A stretch of 64,000 bases of DNA from Jacaranda mimosifolia. Taxonomy: Eukaryota > Streptophyta > Magnoliopsida > Lamiales > Bignoniaceae. The position numbers and the translations under genes are program-made. Location: the NCBI GenBank assembly GCA_018894105.1, contig CM032117.1:27694501-27758500 (forward strand). Direction: 5' to 3'. Below the pieces are notes generated by a model, which was not told the DNA's origin, made no database searches, and worked only from the letters and a program-made list of their open reading frames with translations. This document shows positions 1 through 11,722 of the stretch, piece after piece; the first letter of the stretch is position 1, and the number at the start of each line of letters is the position of its first letter.

Positions 1-387
1 CTTAAATACAAGTTTAAAACCATCTTTCCTTAGCAAAGATCCTGACACTAAATTCTTGCATATGTTTGGCATATGAAGAACCTCATTCAGCATCAGAACA
101 ACATTGCCCATTCTAATAATATCGAAAGTTTTCGAATTGCCCATATGTAGTTTCTTTCCAGTAACAGCAGTGTAGGTTGAAAATATATATTTTTCAGAAC
201 AAATGTACTGAGTGGCACTAGTGTTAATCAACCATTCTATCGGATTATCAACAATATTAGTTTTGAAAATCATTACTGAGAGGTCTTAGGGCACAACAGG
301 AACAGGGTGTGTTCCCCTACCAATGCCACCAGAACCAACGTTGGACTCAACGTTTACAACATTTGTTACTTCAGTATTTGATGCCAT
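1..387 (-). pseudogene. Ty1/Copia gag-protease relic (truncated by window edge)
   Basis: Read on the minus strand from an ATG at 387, the translation begins MASNTEVTNVVNVESN. After one in-frame stop it continues into a recognisable Copia protease region ([16 protein letters not shown]) and then a stretch typical of the region before integrase ([17 protein letters not shown]), running off the window at base 1. Known Copia proteases have D-T/S-G at the active site; here the triplet reads N-T-S, so the catalytic aspartate is gone. The opening residues resemble the start of a Copia gag, yet the protease follows within about 50 codons, so most of gag and its zinc knuckle are missing. I infer an internal deletion in a dead element. 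The LTR at 478-1437 lies just upstream on the same strand and probably belongs to it. Clade not assigned. Confidence 0.75.
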
Positions 388-477
388 GTTTCACTTTTGT
401 TGTTGAATTGAAAATAGGAACAATATGAATTTTTTGACACATCACAACGATTAAGCGAACTTACAAAACCTTAAGAT

Positions 478-1437
478 TGTTGGAAAATTATAGGAGTGTA
501 TGCTTGTGCTAGTGTCAGTTGAACCAATAAACATAAGCTAGAAACAGAAACCAAGATAAATTATAACGAGTAATAGCAAATAACTTGAAATTATCAATAA
601 GAATCACAAATTTAAGTAACACTGAAAAGGAAGGATCCTACTAGTTGAATTGAATTAGAATATATTAAATCAGAATCGAGGCTTGTAGAACCATACCTTC
701 CTTAAGACTTTATTCGTCCTGCAACCGGTGCTCGAAGGACTCCGACGAATAGCCTCTCAAGATACAACGATTATTCCACAGCTAAAGGCAGCACTCCAAT
801 TGGCTGTGACACTGAACCTACTGATTTGAGACTCTTTCTTTGTAATGATACTACAATGTACTATGTATGCTAGAGTACTTGTGAATGTCTGTTATCCCCC
901 TTTCTAACTAGTCCTATTTATAGGTGTTGCATGACTACATGAAGAGACATAGTTTAATTAGGCCACAATACTCTTTTATAATGAGTAATTAATCAAGCAA
1001 CCCAAAAGGCTAAGAGTGAAAAGACACTCTTTTAATAAGGTAATTAATTTGGCAAATGAAGAAGCACATCAATCAATTCAAAGGTCATTTTTGTAAATGT
1101 GTGACTTTTGGGTTGAAAATTAAAAATTTGTCCAAAACAAATTAATCTGGTCACACCCACACTCACATGGCACCCAAGCTGTATAAAACATATCACTTAG
1201 ATATAAGATAGCTTGGTTTAACCCTTAGTTTGGCCACAAAAATGCCTTTTCAAGTGGCTCACTTTAAACTTCATTTTCTCATTTAGTCTTTCATTAATTT
1301 GGCATTAAAATACATTATTAACATCTTCACATCTGGATGAATACATTAAGCATATGTCTCTTTGAATTTATTATTCAAAATCACCTTTTCATTTCACACC
1401 AAGTTGATAGTTTACATGCCACATGCCAAATTCAACA
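478..1437 (-). repeat. Probable 5' LTR of the minus-strand Copia relic
   Basis: The block starts TGTTGG and ends TTCAACA, matching the TG...CA termini of LTRs, and lies immediately upstream (minus strand) of the Copia coding relic. It holds a minus-strand TATA box at 915-922, placed as expected for a U3/R boundary. The second LTR is outside the window, so the right end at 1437 is inferred only from the CAACA terminus. No tRNA-iMet primer site was seen next to 478. Confidence 0.55.
915..922 (-). promoter_or_regulatory. TATA box of Copia LTR
   Basis: On the minus strand the sequence reads CCTATAAATAGGAC, a strong plant TATA context, inside the putative LTR and pointing toward the Copia coding relic at 387-1. 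Confidence 0.5.
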
Positions 1438-3380
1438 AATACTGACCAACTTATGATTAGAAATAATTGCTTTGATGTGTATTGATTAATGTCTCTTATG
1501 GTAATTTAATTATATAGTTTTTAAAAGCTTCAATCTTCATCTCGGATAATAATTATACTGCTAATACTCAAGAAAAATCATTTATTGCTTGATTGTTGCT
1601 GTCGGGTCGGACCATTTAGTGTTAAAAGATAAGACCAAAATAAATATCCTCCTTAAAGCAAAATAGATTGGCAGAAAATTATTTATAATCCTCATCAAGT
1701 TGTCCATAAAGTTGTTAGATATCTTTTTTGAAATGCTATATATATATATATATATATTTAATCTTTTGCCTAGATCTCTAGCTGTATAAGGCTGTGAATA
1801 CTTGGAGAGTGCAGTACAAGGTAGGTGGTCTTTGCTACTTAGTTTATCAGCTTGCTTGTAAGCCAGGGATAAGCAGTTTTATCGGAGTCTCAATTTGCGT
1901 CACTTTGTACATGTTGGCCGGACTATATATGCAAGCATTTTAGGATCTCCATTTAGGGACTGAAGGCGGTGAAGCATGCTGGGAATAAGGTAAGGACCTC
2001 TTCTCTCTAATGTAGCCAAACAAAGTGAGAACCATTGGCTACAAAGTGAGAACCATTTGACCGAGGGATATATATTTATATATATTTATAGCACATGCAC
2101 GCACATCAGGAGATTTTTGTTCATTACTTATGGAAATCAAGTTGATTTTCCTTATCTTTCCAAATAGATTGTATGCCCAAAAATTATCTTTAAATTTTGA
2201 TGCGGTCGGAATTTATCTTCATGAATCTTTTTAAAATTTACAGTTTGATGATGGGTGTTGTGAGTCTCTAATTCGCAAATGCGCTTGCTTAGAAAATTTG
2301 CTTGAGTATGAAAGTCATTAGCTTCCCCCAACCCATATTTATAATAGTACTTATAATGCTAGGGTTTGGATAGTGCACTATTGTGTGCGACAATCTATCT
2401 TAATAGGTGCACTACCTTTTTTGTAATTTTACTAATTTGTCCCCTTACTACTACTCATATAGCCCTCTTACTCTTGAGTAGAAGCCTTATTATAAAAGTT
2501 CAACGTAGGAGTAGTGAATTTGTGGTCGTAAATAATTTTTTATTTAAAGTGATTGTTATTTTGCCTTTTATCAACCTTTATTATTTTCTTCAAGTTTCTT
2601 TATTTATTTACCCTATGGTTTTTATTATTTATTGATTATTATATGTTCATTATTATTATTATTATCATTATTTTTGTTTTTTTCCTTTTCTAAAAGTGGG
2701 GTTGGCCGCGAATGTGTGGCATGCCTCATGTGCAAGTAATCTTGGGTCAACCATTGGCGATGGGCACATATCTTCCACAATTGACTCCAAGTCATATCAT
2801 GGGTTTCTCTTTGGGCCAACTTGGGGTCAACCGAAGCTATTTTGCTCCATTGACCTATGTCAAGGTGTTCGTCGGGGTTTTTTGAGAGAGAGAATTTGTA
2901 TGTAAAGTATCTAGTCCCGTGTAGCTTTGCATCATGAATGAGTTCATCAATCATTTCTTTGCTTAGTCTGTTTCTGATGAGCTATTGGGATTAGATTCCT
3001 TTGGGTTGGAAATTGTGTTTGCCTACGTTGAAGGCCCATAGAGAGTTGTTTTCGGGGATTTTCTTGAGATCTTAATTGAAACTTTGGTATTTTGTCCACT
3101 AATTTGACTTTTGATGAGCTCTAGATTTTGCGCTACAGGATTAGTTTCTTGGCTGAGTATGAGTTTTTGCTCTTTTTGGGTGAAAGCTGTATGATGCGCC
3201 TCCCTCCTTCATAATTTATCGTGTTAAGCAGCTGCTTTACTATTAAGTTCAGCATCCATCCGGATCTATCAATGGAGTAGGTTGTGAAAAGTGATGGGCT
3301 ATGCGTTAGCCAATTTACTCATAATTTTTTTATGTACCTTGTGGGATTTCAACAACATTTTGTTGAATTGGGTCTTCCAA
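1438..3380. other. Intergenic, no gene recognised
   Basis: AT-rich DNA with no supported coding gene. It contains a (TA)n run at 1736-1757 and a short tandem duplication near 2025-2058 in which ACAAAGTGAGAACCATT occurs twice. A 109-codon minus-strand open stretch at 2954-2625 has no family motif I recognise, and the opposite strand is open over part of it as well. I leave it uncalled. Confidence 0.5.
1736..1757. repeat. (TA)n microsatellite
   Basis: An uninterrupted alternating TA run of about eleven units. Confidence 0.85.
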
Positions 3381-3719
3381 TGTGCTAGGGGAGTTTTGCA
3401 CTCCAAGGGACTTTAGGTCTCCCAAAGAAGATGTGTGCCCAGAAGATCTTCAGGTCACTCGAGTGAGTCTTTACTAAAGATAGAAAGTTTAATTTCTAAT
3501 TGTAACTGCATCATGGAGACGTTCAGGTCACCTGGGAGACTTAAGCTCTAGGGGACCTTTAGGTCACCCAAGGAAGATATACTTTCCAAGGGACTTTAAA
3601 GCCTCATGGGGGGGTTGCATTTTAGAGGACCTTGATGTCACTCCAAGGGGACTTGCATCTTGGGGAACCTTGAGGTTCGGTGGGGGAGATATATTTCCTT
3701 GGGAATCTTTAGGTCGCTG
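3381..3719. repeat. Degenerate ~38-bp tandem repeat, left part
   Basis: Repeated units carry a core like GGGGACCTTTAGGTCACC followed by a variable tract, recurring about every 38 bases. The block stops exactly at the left end of the Copia element at 3720 and resumes after its right end, so it is one array split by the insertion. Confidence 0.7.
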
Positions 3720-5890
3720 TGTTGGAATAGTGCCCCGCAAATCAATTAGATTGGCATGGATAACTATTTCCTGTAACAATCTTGATTGAATGATATTCAA
3801 TAAAATGGACATATTCATCTATGCATTTATGATTTCTTCTGATGTATTTGATTGAAGCCCTTAAATCATATAAGACTATGGGACTTAGTTAAGTATATGA
3901 TGGTGATCATGAAACAAGTCTCTATGATCATGATTTTAAATATCCTGAGTTATAGAGTGAGACGGAGCATCTAAGATTTTGATAGACTCACACTAATAAT
4001 GTATTTTCAAGGAGTTACAAATTGCCCCATTTCAGGTGCAATCTATTTTAGACATAGATGCATGTTAGTGGGTGCTTGTTAGAGAACAAGTTCACTGAAG
4101 GCCTGTTTAGAGAATCCATTAGATAGCCGTAGTGGCATGTTGGTAGTCGCAAGTTCTCTAGCTTACATTAGTGCATATAATTAGTCATTTGACTTGATGT
4201 TCCACAGTAACCTTATATTTAGGTCATTGTTCTTTGATTTTGTTTTGATCACGTAGCAGGTTGCTTGGGGCTTAGGTTGGCCACAAGTTATCTAGGTATG
4301 GAGGTTTGTGAGTTCTAAGATGGGATCCATTTCGCTTGTCGGTGAAAAATAGGTTGATCTCCTATGTATTCTAAGATGATCGATTCCAAGAAATTCTTGC
4401 GCAAGATGATATTACAATTTGGAAAAAGGAGTTTTTTTCAAAGATGAGGTCATAACGGGAATTGAACATCAACAATAGATATATAGTTATCGAGCCTATG
4501 AAGAAGCCGGCAAATACCTTGCCCTATGCTTCTTTCAAGAGATAGAAAATGAAAGGACTATATTTGCACGACAATTGTAAGTGGTAATGGTTCACCTCTA
4601 AATAATTCATTCATTCAATTCGTTGGGCTCCACGGGCTAGTGCTAGGCATCGACTATGGAGATTGGGTACTCTTCAATTAATGGGAATTAATTGATAAAG
4701 TTATTAGTTTAAAGGAACTTAAACTAATCCGAATATTTTCAATATTCAAAATATCATAAAGAGTTGTGAGCCCATGTCTAGTGAATTAGTGAACCTAATG
4801 GGTCAGACACAAAAGCCTAAGAAAACTCTTATTTGAAAGGAGGAATTTTCTAAAGAGTTAGAAAATTTCAAATGGGCGATTTTTTCCTTGATAGAGAGAG
4901 AGTAAATTGGCTAACTATCAATTGGTCAGTTTGGATTGATTAATTTAAGTGTTAAATTAATCAAAATAATTTAAAGAGTTAATTTCCGTTTGACAATTTA
5001 ATTACTCAAAATCAACTTAAGGAGTTAAGTTGATTTAATTAACTTAAGAAGTTAAGTTTAATTAACTAAACTAATTAAATTAAAGAGTTAATTTAATTAG
5101 TTAGGGAATCTTACTTTTGGAGGAAAATCAAATAGAAGAGTTCAAATGAGTTGGCATTTTTAATTTATAAAATTAAAATCCAATTCAAGCTAGAAGAATC
5201 TAGCAAGTTGGCACATGTGTGGATGGTGTGATGGAAGCCTCCAAAGGCTTCCGTCCCATCCTATAAATAAACAAGGTGGCTAGCCATAACAAAGATAATT
5301 CCATGCTTCCATTTCTCTCCGAAAGGTAGCACAACTCATGTATTGAGTAACTACCTTCCTACATTCTCTCTTCTCTCTCTCTCTCTCTACGAAAACTGCT
5401 ACCTCTCTTGCTCTCTCCTATCATCTTCTTCCTCTTCTCTATTCTAGCTTAGAGTGTGAGGATTTGAGAGTTTTTCCTAGGTGTGTGGATCACCATTAGA
5501 GGCTTCATACTTGGGAAGCTTTGATTTGGAGATAGATCTTCATTTTGTGGTCGAATTTTGGAGTTGTCCTTGGGTGACTTTGGAGCTGCCATTCCTCCTG
5601 TTTTTCAGCAACTTTGAGGCTGTATAGGAGGTCCTTTTTTGAGAAAAAGTTGCTGCATTAAGGAGCTTTTGGTATGGAGTTATTGATCCTTGAAGTGAAG
5701 GGTGTAGATCTTGCTTTGGAGGAGTCCAAGAGGAAGATCTACTTAATTGCCTTGTTTTTCTTCCAAAGTAATCTTCTAGCTTCCAAATCTTAATCTATGA
5801 CATGTTGATTGATCCCTGATTGGATATGGCAAGCTATTTTGCCTTTAACATGGTTTTAATTATTGGATCCTTGCCTACCTCCTACTTACA
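3720..5890 (+). repeat. 5' LTR of Copia element
   Basis: Begins TGTTGGAATAGTGCCCCGCA and ends CCTACTTACA, directly before the primer-binding site. It aligns along its length with 11723-13937. At about 2.17 kb it is long for a Copia LTR. A TATA box lies at 5262-5269, and a CT-rich stretch near 5368-5388 follows it. Confidence 0.9.
5262..5269 (+). promoter_or_regulatory. TATA box in 5' LTR
   Basis: CCTATAAATAAACAAGG matches a plant TATA box and lies in the right third of the LTR. The equivalent position in the 3' LTR reads CTCTAAATACACAAGG and is damaged. Confidence 0.5.
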
Positions 5891-5892
5891 AG

Positions 5893-5905
5893 TGTTATCA
5901 GAGCC
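5893..5905 (+). other. Primer-binding site (tRNA-iMet type)
   Basis: TGTTATCAGAGCC two bases after the 5' LTR differs at one base from TGGTATCAGAGCC, the sequence complementary to the 3' end of plant initiator methionine tRNA. Confidence 0.85.
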
Positions 5906-7848
5906 CTCTTCATGTCTAAATTAGGATTTTAGTGAATTGATTCATATGATGGATTGATTCTAGATCTCTAAATGCTTGATTCAATTGATGAATTTGAATG
6001 TTTGGAGATGATACATGTGGCTCTTGATCTGTTGGATTGAAATATGTCAATATATTTTTAAGTATTAATTCACATGTTGGTATGAGTTTTGATTCAAATC
6101 TTGTGATGTTAAATTTTGATTTAGCATTTAATGATATTATATGTTGACATAGCATGTTGATTATAGCTTTAAATTGTTTGGGCTATTTTTAGGTCCAATT
6201 GGATTGGAGTTTATTGGAGATTTTTGGAAAATAGTGATTCTTCCTTAGATTTGATTTTTGAAGCACTTTGAGCACTTGATTCCAATTTCAAAGATGTTTA
6301 GAATCTAGAAATTTGTCAAATATTATGTAAATGTAAGTCAAGAAGATGTCCATGGAGTTTGGTGCACAAAAACACACAAGAAAATGATCAAAACGGGCCA
6401 CTAGGCGGCTAGGTGCAACCTGCCGCCCATGCGGCTCAGGTGGCTGTGGGTAGTAGCGCACCAAGGCTGCCTTAAGGCTGTCTTGGTCTGGTTTTGTGGT
6501 GTTTTGTACTTCTAACTTGATGATTCATGCAAAGTTTGATGCACAAAAGTTGTGTAAGTGTTTAAAATAAATGTTGGACATTCTTGTTTGGTTTTATAGT
6601 CAAGTTTAAGTTAATATTCAAAGTTGTGCAAAAATGTGATGCATAAGAGTTATGCTTGTTTTTGCCTCTAATTAATTGTTTATGTGGTAAACATTTAATT
6701 ATTGAATTTATTGTCAATTCTTGCTATTATTCATTTGAGTATTGAATGGATGATGGATAAATAGGACGAACATGAGCCTTTAAATTGGTTTTATTTAAAG
6801 TTCAACGTTGATTGAATGGATTGTATTAAATAGGGCTTGCATGCCTCTTAATTTTTACCTTGTAATTGTTATGAGAGTAGAACTTTAAGGATGAGGTTTT
6901 CTTAACTCTTGTATATTGTTGCAATAAGGCAAAGAAGGCCAAGATGATCAAGGAGGCTTGAAGACCCATGAATGGATTTGATATATTCATGTAATAGATA
7001 AGATCTATTCATTTAATCAACTCACCTAAAATCAACTAAGTAGTGCACCTATAGCTTTAAGTGCACTACTTGGTTAAGGTTTGTGGTCATCCTACACTAG
7101 GAGCAGGCTAGGTGCATTTACTTATTTATGCTTATTTTTATCCTATTGATGTATGAGATGAATGTTTAGGATATAGATAACCTAAATAAGAAAGATAAAA
7201 CATTGATGAGATCTTCCAAGTAAGAAAAATCCCTTGACTTAGAGGAGTCTAAATTCATCAAAATATTAGTCAAATTAGATAAAAATAAACCGAGTTTATA
7301 TATCCAAGCCATCTACCAATAGGTAAGTAACATGAGACGCTACTTTAATTTTATGTCGGCTTACGAGTTGTGGGACACTTAATTGAAGGAAAGCTATGAT
7401 CACTGCCTTGGCAGAAGATGCACTTTGATTTAAAATTCTCTATGATATTACCTCATGAGTCTTGGAATATTCATGGTTTAGTTTATAATCAAAGATTGAT
7501 TGGTAGGTTTGACTTAACACATAGTAGTATAGATGTCACACAAGCGATGGGTCTATACGAAAAGTGAGGCAAAACATATCAAAAGTTGTATAGAGATTCA
7601 TTGGCAATAGTTTCCTACCTTAGGATCATGAGTGGATGTCTCACGAGTCATGGGTCCTCAAATGATTCCTTTTGACCTTGATTCTCACTAGGAAATAAGA
7701 TTCTCCGAATTCTTAAGAGGGTAAGGAATTTGACAAAATAGTGAGAGAAAAACATGCTTGAAAGTCCATAATTATTTTTTTAATATCAAATTCAATTAAA
7801 TGCTTATATTCTCTTTTTGGCTTTTGTAGATTTGCGCAATCTTCAAAC
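5906..7848 (+). other. Copia leader between PBS and gag
   Basis: Nearly 2 kb without a coding domain separate the primer site from the first gag codon. The stretch is AT-rich apart from a GC-rich patch at about 6395-6480 built from CGGCTAGG/GCGGCTCAGG-like pieces. Nothing in it looks like a captured gene. Confidence 0.5.
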
Positions 7849-8690
7849 ATGGCTAAAAATCCACTAAGCATCATATTGGAAACCAATAAGCTAACCGAGC
7901 CAAACTACCGCGATTGACTTCATTACCTCAAGATTGTTCTTGACTCTAAAAAATGAACATATGTTTTTAATCAAAGTCTATCGGATACCATAGATGAGGA
8001 TGTTGATCAAGAGGCTCGTGAAACATTCACTAAATGGATAGAGGATGACCTCCAAACCCATTGCCTCATGATGGCCCCCATGTCCAATGAGCTCCACAAG
8101 TTTCATGAGCACATAAAAAGTGCCGTAGAACTACACTTACGCCTATAAGAGTTGTATGGTGTTTAAACGAGGCATAAAAGGTATATGCTTTCGAAGGAGC
8201 TCTTTAGGGCAAGGATGATTAGGGGGTCTAGCGTCCATGATCATGGCTTAAAATGATTAGGCTTATTGAGAAGCTTGCTACTTTGGAAGTAGTTATGGAC
8301 AATGACCTCTATGTGGATTTGATCCTTCAATCATTGCCTAGTTCGTTTGACCAATTCGAGATGAGCTTTAACATGTCCAAACAAGAAGTTACGATCAACG
8401 AATTGGTTAACATGTTGGTAATCGCAGAGACGATAATGAAAAATGACAAGCCTTTAATGCTTACTTCCTTCTCCAAGTCTAAAGGCCCTAGGGCAAAAAA
8501 GAAAGGAGGTAAGAAGAAAAATAGTTCTTCTTCGAAGGAAAAAGAAGCATTAAAACCGTCTAGTGGGGTTAAGAAGAAAAAAAAGGATAAAAAGGATGCC
8601 ACTTGTTTCTATTATGGTGAAATGGGCCACTGAAAGTGGAATTGCAATGAGTATCTTACAATCCTTGGGAAGGGTATGTACTTTATTGAA
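7849..8690 (+). pseudogene. Copia gag (nucleocapsid/capsid) pseudogene
   Basis: Gag forms the virus-like particle of the retrotransposon. Reading starts at ATG 7849 (MAKNPLSIILETNKL) and shows the plant Copia gag (UBN2-type) fold signature, including LILQSLPSSFDQFEMSFNM at about 8302-8360. Several in-frame stops occur before 8253. A lysine-rich tract (about 8480-8600) leads to the zinc knuckle, which should read C-x2-C-x4-H-x4-C; here it reads CFYYGEMGH then a stop, so the second cysteine is replaced by tyrosine and a tryptophan codon has become a stop. The longest open piece is 8253-8633. The domain call is firm; function is lost. Confidence 0.85.
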
Positions 8691-11600
8691 GTGCACTTAA
8701 TTACCAATTCTTCATCATGGGTATTTGATACCACATGTAGTTCTCACATTTGTAATTTGTTATAGGGGATGGAAAGAAGAAGGGGTCTAAGTGATGAGGA
8801 TGTGATCCTATGCCTCGACAATGGTGCAAAAGTTGCAGCTAAGGTTGAAGGCCTTGTCAAGTTAAACTTAGGGAACTCCTTTATTGTATTAGATTCTTGC
8901 GATTATGTATCTTCTCTTATGAAGAATATTATTTCAATTCTCATTTTGGATTATGAAGTATTTGATTTTTCTATCTCGAATGGGAAAATGAAGGCAATAA
9001 AAAATGGTTCTTTGGTTGCAATGAGTACACTTAGTAATGAATTATACATTTTGGATTCTCAACCATCAGTTATGCACATTCAACAAAGTAACAAAAGAAA
9101 ATTAGATAACCAAGAAAATGCATACCTTTGGCATGCAAGATTGGACATATTTCCTAAAATGAGATGAACAAATTGGTAGCCCACAAATCACTAAATGTTA
9201 ATGGATTAGAGGAATTACCTACTTGTGAATCTTGTTTAAAGGAGAAAATGACTAAGGCTCCTTTTGTAGGACAAATGGACCATTCCGCAAGTCCGTCCAT
9301 TGGGTTTGATCCATATGGACATGTGTGGACCACTAAAAGTTAGTACAAGAGGAGGCTATTCTTACTTCATTACCTTTACCGATGATTTTACTCGGTTCAG
9401 ACATGTGTATCTTATGAAGTATAAGTCCGAAGCCTTTAAAAGGTTCAAAGAGTGTAGGAATGAAGTGGAAAAGCACTTAGCACTTAGCACTCAGTATTAA
9501 AACTTTTCGATTGGATTGAGGAAGTGGATACTTAAGTACTGAATTCTTAAGTTATCTGACAGAGAATGAAATTCTCTCGCAATAGACTCTACCCGGCACA
9601 CCCTAATATAGTAGTGTAGCCCAAAGGAGAGATCGTACTTTTGTTAGACATAGTATGTTCCATGATGAGCTTCACTGATGTTCTTATCTCCTTTTGGGGA
9701 TATGCCCTTGAGATGGCGGCGAGGCTACTGAATATAGTACCCTCAAAATCGGTGCCAAAGATATCATATGAGATGTGGTTTGGCAAAGCACCCTTTTAAT
9801 TTTGTTTAAGAGTTTGGGGATCTCCCACCTACGTCAAGAGATAAGTGATAGGTAAATTAGATGCTAGATTCACTTTGTGCAAGTTTGTGAGATATCCAAA
9901 AGAGTTTTGGGGTTAATATTTCTATGATCCCTCAGAACAAAATGTGTTTATTTTGAGGAATGCCACTTTTTTGGAAAAGAAATTTCTGTTAGGTAGAAAT
10001 GGAGTTATTGAACTTGATGAAGTTCAAGATGATCATACTATCCCACAAATGATAGAGATAAAAGGGCAAAACAAGCCTAACACACAACTTCCTAGAAGGT
10101 TGGACTAAATCAAGAAACAACTCGAAAGGTTCGGATTTCTTCATGAGTTAGAGCAAATAGATAGTGATCCAAGGACGTATATGAAAGCTATGTTGGACAT
10201 ATATTCAAGTCATTGGCTTGAGACCATGAAATCTAAAATGGACTCCATGTATTCCAACAAAGCATGGACTTTGGTAGATCCACCGGAGGGTATAGTACCC
10301 ATTGGTTCTAAGTGGATCTATAAGCCTAAGTTAGGAGTCAATAGAAGGATAACAACTTTTAAGACTAGACCAGTGGCAAAATGTTATACTCAAATACTCG
10401 GTATTGATTTTGAGAAAACCTTTTCACCAGTCTCTATCCCTAAATCTATAAGGATTATGCTTGCCATAGCTGCTTATCACGACTATGAAATTTGAAAAAT
10501 GGATGTAAAAATCACATTTCTCAATGGAAACATTGATGATAAAATCTACATGGAGCAACTACAAGGTTTTATATCCAATGGGAATGAGCAAAAGGTTTGC
10601 AAACTCCAAAGGTCTATTTATGGACTCAAGCAAGCATCCCAAAGTTGGAACATATGTTTTGATAAGACGGTCAAATCATTTGGCTTTATACAAAATGTAT
10701 ATGAACCATATGTATATAAAAAAGCTAGTGGGAGTTTGATAAAGTTTAGTGCTTTATGTGGATGACATTTTTCTCATTCGGAATGAGAAAAAAACGGCAG
10801 AGCGTACAAAAATGTGCTTATCTTCACAATTCTCCATGAAGGATTTGAGAGAAGCATCCCTTATATTACGAATACGGACCTATAGAGATAGATCAAAAAG
10901 GATGTTGGGGTTATCTTAATCTACATAATTAACAAGAAACTAAAGAGATTTAGTATGGAGGAATCCAAGAGAGGATACCTCCCAATGGGACATGGCATTC
11001 ATCTCTCCAAGTTTATGGCCCCTAAGACCAAGGAAGAGAGAAAAAATATCCCACATACCTTATGCATCTATTATAGGAAGTATAATATAAGTTGTTCAAT
11101 CTACTAGACCGGATGTAGCTCATGCTCTAAGTGTCACGAGCTGCTACCAATTCAATCCCGATAAGAGTCACCAGAAAGTCGTGAAAATAATCCTTAAGTA
11201 CTAAAGAAGAACTAAGGACTTGTTTCTTGTATACGACAATGCAGAATCGAAACTTGAAGGGTTTTTAGATTCCAGTTTCCAATTAGATGAAGATGACCTA
11301 AAATCTACTTTTGGACTTATATTTTGCCTTAATAGCGGCTCAATGAGTTGTAAGAGTTCTAAACAAGATATCACAACTGATTCCACCATTGAAGCGGAAG
11401 GTGTTCTGATAAAAAGCTTTATCCAAGAGTTGGATGTAGTGCTTAGAGTGCAAGAGCCAATAATTGTTTATTATGACAACAATATAGCCATTGTGCAATC
11501 AAATGAACCAAGATCTCATCAAGGATCTAGGCGCATTTTGAGTCAATATCATTTAATTCATAAGATCATTGATAGAGGAGACATTCGAGTGGAGAGAGTT

Positions 11601-11708
11601 GCCTTAGAAGAGAATATAGCAAATCCATTGACTAAACCCCTATTGCATAAGGTCTTTGAAAGATATCTTGAGAAGAGAGGCTTAAGGACTATGAGAAATT
11701 GGTTTTAG
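8691..11708 (+). pseudogene. Copia pol pseudogene (protease, integrase, RT, RNase H)
   Basis: Pol encodes the enzymes that copy and insert the element. In order I see: the protease region near 8715-8760 (WVFDTTCSSHIC, where the usual D-T-G has become D-T-T); the pre-integrase segment 8769-9167 (AYLWHARLDIFPK); the integrase core from 9300 (GLIHMDMCGPLKVSTRGGYS), broken from about 9500 onward by stops and a small ACTTAGC duplication; reverse transcriptase from about 10181 (SKWIYKPKLG, MDVKITFLNGNID, RSIYGLKQAS) with a shift of frame before the catalytic LYVDDIFL at about 10754; and RNase H at 11220-11708 (YYDNNIAIVQSNEPRSH) ending at the TAG of 11706-11708. The YVDD box survives but is in another frame from the upstream RT. 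Order PR-IN-RT-RH defines Copia. Confidence 0.9.
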
Positions 11709-11710
11709 GG

Positions 11711-11722
11711 CAAGTGAGAGAT
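11711..11722 (+). other. Polypurine tract
   Basis: CAAGTGAGAGAT immediately before the 3' LTR is close to CAAGTGGGAGAT, a common plant Copia primer for second-strand synthesis. Confidence 0.7.

Noticed and set aside
2366..2635. 89-codon plus-strand open frame rich in hydrophobic residues
   Set aside because: Its hydrophobicity comes from T-rich composition. No start context, motif or neighbour supports it.
2625..2954. A 109-codon minus-strand open frame (MIDELIHDAKLHGT...)
   Set aside because: No recognisable domain, a low-complexity asparagine-rich end caused by ATT/TTA repeats, and the plus strand is open over the same stretch. Not enough to call a gene.
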